In this document: positions 5,951 to 8,252 of the stretch, one piece after another
Layout: each line of letters begins with the position of its first letter
Numbering within the stretch: the first letter of the stretch is position 1
Source: Thermoplasmata archaeon
GTDB taxonomy: Archaea > Thermoplasmatota > Thermoplasmata > Lutacidiplasmatales > UBA184
DNA length: 8,252 nt
Assembly: GCA_021828085.1 (NCBI GenBank)
Contig: JAKATE010000084.1
Coordinates: 1-8,252, forward strand
Direction: 5' to 3'
The notes under the pieces: generated by a model
The model's input: the letters and a program-made list of their open reading frames with translations, nothing else
The model's database searches: none
Told to the model about the DNA's origin: nothing
Position numbers and translations under genes: made by a program

Positions 5951-6629
5951 CGACCATCGCACCCTGATAGGCCGCCTGGAGGACGCGGAGCGCCTGCTGA
6001 GGGGTCCGGTCGGTGCCAAAGACCGAGCTCCCGCAGACGAACAGGCCGGCACCGGCTCGCGCTGCGAGGCCGATGGTCTCCCTGCTCACGCCGCCATCGA
6101 CCCCCAGCGTCACCGGTCTCCCCAGCTCCTCGAGCGCCTGGTGGACGCGTCGCATCTTCGGCAGAACCTCCGGGAGGAAGCGCTGACCGGAGAACCCGGG
6201 CTGGACGGTCATCACCATCACCTCGTCGAGCGAGGGAAGGTAGGCTTCGAAGGTCTCGAAGGGGGTGTCCGGTCTGACCGCGAGGCCGGGACGGGCCCCG
6301 AGCGACCGGATCCGCTCGATGGTGGCGTGGACGTCCACCGGGCTCTCCACATGGAACGCGATGGTGTCCCCGCCCGCCCGGATGAAGTCCTCGGCGTAGC
6401 GCAGGGGGTCCGTGATCATCAGATGGATGTCCAGGGGTAGGCGGGTGCGAGCCCGGACGGCCCGGACGAGGTCAGGGCCGAAGGTGATGTTGGGGACGAA
6501 GTGGCCGTCCATCACGTCCAGGTGGAGGGCCCCGGCTCCCCCCTCCTCCACTGCCCGGATGGCCCCGGCGAGGTCGGCGAAGTCCGCGCTCAGAAGGGAG
6601 GGGGCGAGAAGGGGGGCCGCTCGAGCCAC
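5937..6629 (-). CDS. rpe: Ribulose-phosphate 3-epimerase
   Basis: Interconverts ribulose 5-phosphate and xylulose 5-phosphate, a cytoplasmic step of the non-oxidative pentose phosphate route. The 230-residue (beta/alpha)8 protein has family length and motifs: APSLLSADF at 9-17 (Ser11), H-L-D-V-M-D-G-H-F-V-P-N at 36-47 with metal ligands His36 and Asp38, DIHLMI with His69, VQPGFSGQ at 142-149, and GVDGGV with Asp178, the second catalytic acid. A phosphate-binding CGSSVF lies at 199-204. The GTG start has no Shine-Dalgarno sequence, and a TATA-like box sits 26-29 bases upstream, so the message is probably leaderless. The 3' end overlaps the ligase start by 14 bases. With transketolase this enzyme would supply ribose phosphates for nucleotides; linkage to the ligase may be only positional. 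Confidence 0.97.
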   Translation of the reverse strand: MARAAPLLAPSLLSADFADLAGAIRAVEEGGAGALHLDVMDGHFVPNITFGPDLVRAVRARTRLPLDIHLMITDPLRYAEDFIRAGGDTIAFHVESPVDVHATIERIRSLGARPGLAVRPDTPFETFEAYLPSLDEVMVMTVQPGFSGQRFLPEVLPKMRRVHQALEELGRPVTLGVDGGVSRETIGLAARAGAGLFVCGSSVFGTDRTPQQALRVLQAAYQGAMVDAVP

Positions 6630-6649
6630 GGGGTGTGCGAACCGGACCC

Positions 6650-6668
6650 GGAAGATAAGCCTGAACGC
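6650..6668 (-). promoter_or_regulatory. rpe promoter (BRE-like element plus TATA), probably leaderless
   Basis: The minus strand reads GCGTTCAGG then CTTATCTTCC. TTAT is 26-29 bases upstream of the GTG, the usual archaeal TATA distance to a transcription start, so transcription should begin at or next to the start codon. The nine upstream bases recur at the divergent promoter. Confidence 0.6.
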
Positions 6669-6699
6669 ACAGGAGTTCGAAGGAGGGATACGGAGAGCG

Positions 6700-6751
6700 G
6701 CCGCCCCACGGGCGGTCCGGAAGGGGGTGCGCGGCGTTCCGGCCGAAGGCC
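6700..6751. other. Cluster of small inverted repeats between the divergent promoters
   Basis: CCGCCC (6701-6706) faces GGGCGG (6710-6715); CCGGAA (6717-6722) faces TTCCGG (6737-6742); GGCC-GAA-GGCC follows (6741-6751). No RNA family is recognised. They could be regulator sites or chance pairing in GC-rich DNA. Confidence 0.25.
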
Positions 6752-6796
6752 CTTTCCGCGGTGAGGGATCGCCGACCCTTTTCAGGAGAGAGCCGA

Positions 6797-6815
6797 GCGT
6801 TCAGGTATTTATACC
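6797..6815 (+). promoter_or_regulatory. Promoter of the PKD/solute-binding gene
   Basis: GCGTTCAGG (6797-6805) is followed directly by TATTTATACC. The TTTATA core is a textbook archaeal TATA box and the clearest AT-rich site in the window. GGTATTTATACC (6804-6815) is itself a palindrome, so the box alone does not set direction; the upstream element and the gene to the right do. Expected transcription start is about 6836. Confidence 0.7.
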
Positions 6816-6829
6816 ACCTCCCAAGTAGC

Positions 6830-6858
6830 CCGTCCGTCCGAGGATATCGGACAGACGG
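6830..6858 (+). promoter_or_regulatory. 12-bp dyad over the predicted transcription start and leader (possible operator)
   Basis: CCGTCCGTCCGA (6830-6841), five-base spacer, TCGGACAGACGG (6847-6858). The arms match at 11 of 12 positions. The dyad ends four bases before the ATG at 6863, covering the expected start site and ribosome-binding region. It fits a repressor operator or an RNA hairpin that hides the translation start; which one is not shown. Confidence 0.5.
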
Positions 6859-6862
6859 AACA

Positions 6863-8252
6863 ATGTCGAGCGGAGCGAATACGACGAACGAAATGGAGCC
6901 CACGGCGGCATCGAGCCCGCCCCCCCGGTCGTCCCGGGGAGGTATGGCCACGGTCCTTGCCGTGGTGATCATCGTCGTCATCTTGGTCGCCGGCGGTCTC
7001 GGAACGTATCTCGCCCTCCCGGCCGGGAGCAGCGGGTCGCACCAGACCACGTCGACCGTGACGACCTGCGAACCAGCGACCAGCCCACGGTGTACCACCG
7101 CACCCTCAACAGCGGTGCACAACGCCGTGGTGAGCGTAGCCTTTTCTTCCGTGCAACAGGGACAGCTGGTTCCCATCACCGTTTCCCTTCCCAACAGTCT
7201 GATCGCGACCTCCTACACCTTCTACTTCGGTGACGGGACGTCGGAGACCACGACCACGGCGTCGGTGAGCCATGCTTACCAGCTGCCGGGAACGTACTAC
7301 GTGTACGTCACGGCGACGGACGCCAGCGGGGTCGTGCACGACAACCTCGGGGCCCTGGCCCCGGTGACGGTCACGAACTCGTTCGCGACCGACACGCTCG
7401 GGAACCTCGCCCAGACCTCCGGCCAGGTCATCGCGAACTCGACCTCCACCTCGGGGGCGACCGCGGTCGTGCGCCCGGGCGGATCGGTCACCCTGAGCGC
7501 GTGGGTCAGTGCGCTGCCGACCAACCCCGTCACGACCCTCGGGACCCCGATCTTCGCCCTCTCGAAGGTGGCCTCCACTAACCTCAGCCTGGGGAGCACC
7601 TCGGGGGCCGGCACGGGCCCGGGGAACCCGCTCACGGTCACGGTCACCGCCTCGACCAGCGCGGGCATCGGTGCCTACCCGGTGAACTTCTCCGTGGAGA
7701 GCACCCTCACCTCCGGCGGCACGACCACCAACGCGTACAACAACTACACCTTCACCGTCTTCGTCGGCTCGAACGCGGCCGGTAACGGCGCGGCCCCCAT
7801 CATCACGTCGTACCCGAGCCCCCCCAACCGCGGTGTGCTCAACGTCTACCTCCTCGCTCCGGGCGGTTCCGTCTCGGAGGACCCCGCCATCGACTACGAG
7901 ACCGTGGGGTACGAGCCGATCCTCAATGTCTACCAGACCCTGGTCGCCTACAATGGATCGAGCGCAGGACCCGCGCCGTCGGACTTCGTCCCCAGCCTCG
8001 CCACCTGTGTGCCGGGAAGCACCCAGTGCACAGCCCTCTACGGCAACGACATGGTGGACAAGAACGGCAACTACACCTTCGTGATCAACCCCTCGGCCCA
8101 GTTCTACGACCCGATCACGGGGGCCCACTACCCGGTCTACCCCTCGGACGTGCTGTTCAGCCTGGCCCGGACCTGCCTGTTCTCCACCTACCCCGGCTAC
8201 CAGGTGAACCCCGGCTGGATCCTCTGTCAGTCCCTGCTCCCCAACGCCAACG
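6863..8252 (+). CDS. Membrane-anchored PKD-domain protein with family 5 solute-binding domain; 3' end outside window
   Basis: The frame is open from ATG at 6863 to the right edge (463 residues seen). A polar cytoplasmic head (1-27) precedes one membrane helix (29-52) without a clear cleavage site, so it is probably a signal anchor. A PKD domain covers about 88-172, with YFGDGT (121-126), H-A-Y-x-x-P-G-T-Y (137-145) and VTATDASG. A second beta-rich, Gly/Thr-rich domain spans about 176-302. From about 322 the sequence matches the N-terminus of family 5 (DppA/OppA-type) substrate-binding proteins: EDPAIDYETVGYEPILNVYQ (339-358), FVPSLAT, NYTFVI, and YPSDVLFSLART (426-437). It probably captures peptides or similar solutes for an ABC importer whose genes should lie to the right. 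Sequons (N192, N240, N275, N294, N364, N403) and cysteine pairs (69/77, 382/389) fit an extracellular location. Two later in-frame ATGs (residues 11 and 28) are possible starts. Substrate unknown. Confidence 0.85.
   Translation, partial: MSSGANTTNEMEPTAASSPPPRSSRGGMATVLAVVIIVVILVAGGLGTYLALPAGSSGSHQTTSTVTTCEPATSPRCTTAPSTAVHNAVVSVAFSSVQQGQLVPITVSLPNSLIATSYTFYFGDGTSETTTTASVSHAYQLPGTYYVYVTATDASGVVHDNLGALAPVTVTNSFATDTLGNLAQTSGQVIANSTSTSGATAVVRPGGSVTLSAWVSALPTNPVTTLGTPIFALSKVASTNLSLGSTSGAGTGPGNPLTVTVTASTSAGIGAYPVNFSVESTLTSGGTTTNAYNNYTFTVFVGSNAAGNGAAPIITSYPSPPNRGVLNVYLLAPGGSVSEDPAIDYETVGYEPILNVYQTLVAYNGSSAGPAPSDFVPSLATCVPGSTQCTALYGNDMVDKNGNYTFVINPSAQFYDPITGAHYPVYPSDVLFSLARTCLFSTYPGYQVNPGWILCQSLLPNAN

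Noticed and set aside
5951..6052. 34-residue N-terminal extension of the DNA ligase
   Set aside because: It lies within the epimerase coding region, is Arg/Ser-rich and does not resemble ligase sequence; the Met at 5950 is the family start and has an upstream SD-like site.
4118..6277. A 719-codon open frame on the plus strand, opposite the ligase and epimerase
   Set aside because: It is antisense to two firmly identified genes; its Gly/Arg/Glu/Leu-rich product has no recognisable domain. Long antisense frames are expected in GC-rich coding DNA.
6743..6785. Possible terminator or small RNA end (GGG...CCC followed by TTTT near 6780)
   Set aside because: The stem is only three strong pairs, no promoter for a short plus-strand RNA is visible, and no RNA family is recognised.
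6472..7194. Minus-strand frame spanning the divergent intergenic region
   Set aside because: It would cover both promoters and parts of rpe and the solute-binding gene, and its product has no recognisable feature.
7106..8128. A 340-codon open frame on the minus strand, opposite the solute-binding gene
   Set aside because: Arg/Gly/Val-rich shadow with no domain; the plus strand has an anchor, a PKD domain, a solute-binding match and a strong promoter.
1..8252. CRISPR array, insertion sequence, integrase or attachment site
   Set aside because: No regularly spaced direct repeats, no transposase or recombinase motifs and no terminal inverted repeats. The tRNA gene has an intact 3' end with no second copy of it in the window.

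Overview
The window looks like chromosomal DNA from a high-GC archaeon, most plausibly a GC-rich member of the Thermoplasmatota. That lineage call is inference. The archaeal assignment rests on a Csl4 subunit of the archaeal exosome, an ATP-dependent DNA ligase of archaeal type, a short archaeal PRC-barrel protein, a class II tRNA-Leu gene with a bulge-helix-bulge intron, TATA-type promoters (one placed for leaderless transcription), and Ser/Thr-rich surface proteins full of N-glycosylation sequons.

Layout. At the left edge (2-1390, +) is the 3' part of a large surface protein: Ig-like repeats with cysteine pairs, one C-terminal membrane anchor and a short cytoplasmic tail. It ends at a strong GC hairpin followed by a pyrimidine tract. 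Positions 1540-6629 form one continuous minus-strand block. In transcription order it holds ribulose-phosphate 3-epimerase, DNA ligase (overlapping the epimerase by 14 bases), a PRC-barrel protein, tRNA-Leu(UAA), the exosome subunit Csl4 and a serine hydroxymethyltransferase-like PLP enzyme. A 233-base divergent intergenic region (6630-6862) carries two back-to-back promoters. It leads into the final gene (6863 to the right edge, +), an N-terminally anchored protein with a PKD domain followed by the start of a family 5 (peptide-type) solute-binding domain.

The minus-strand block is informational and metabolic housekeeping: pentose phosphate interconversion, DNA joining, RNA decay, one-carbon/amino-acid chemistry, and a tRNA that reads UUA. 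Internal promoter candidates before the PRC-barrel gene and before csl4 suggest several transcription units rather than one. The two plus-strand genes flanking the block are cell-surface proteins, one anchored at each terminus, with similar composition and recurrent closely spaced cysteine pairs.

I did not find a clearly new multi-gene system. The best leads are the SHMT-like enzyme with an altered active-site loop, a 9-base element shared by the two divergent promoters, a dyad over the predicted start of the solute-binding gene, and the tRNA intron.
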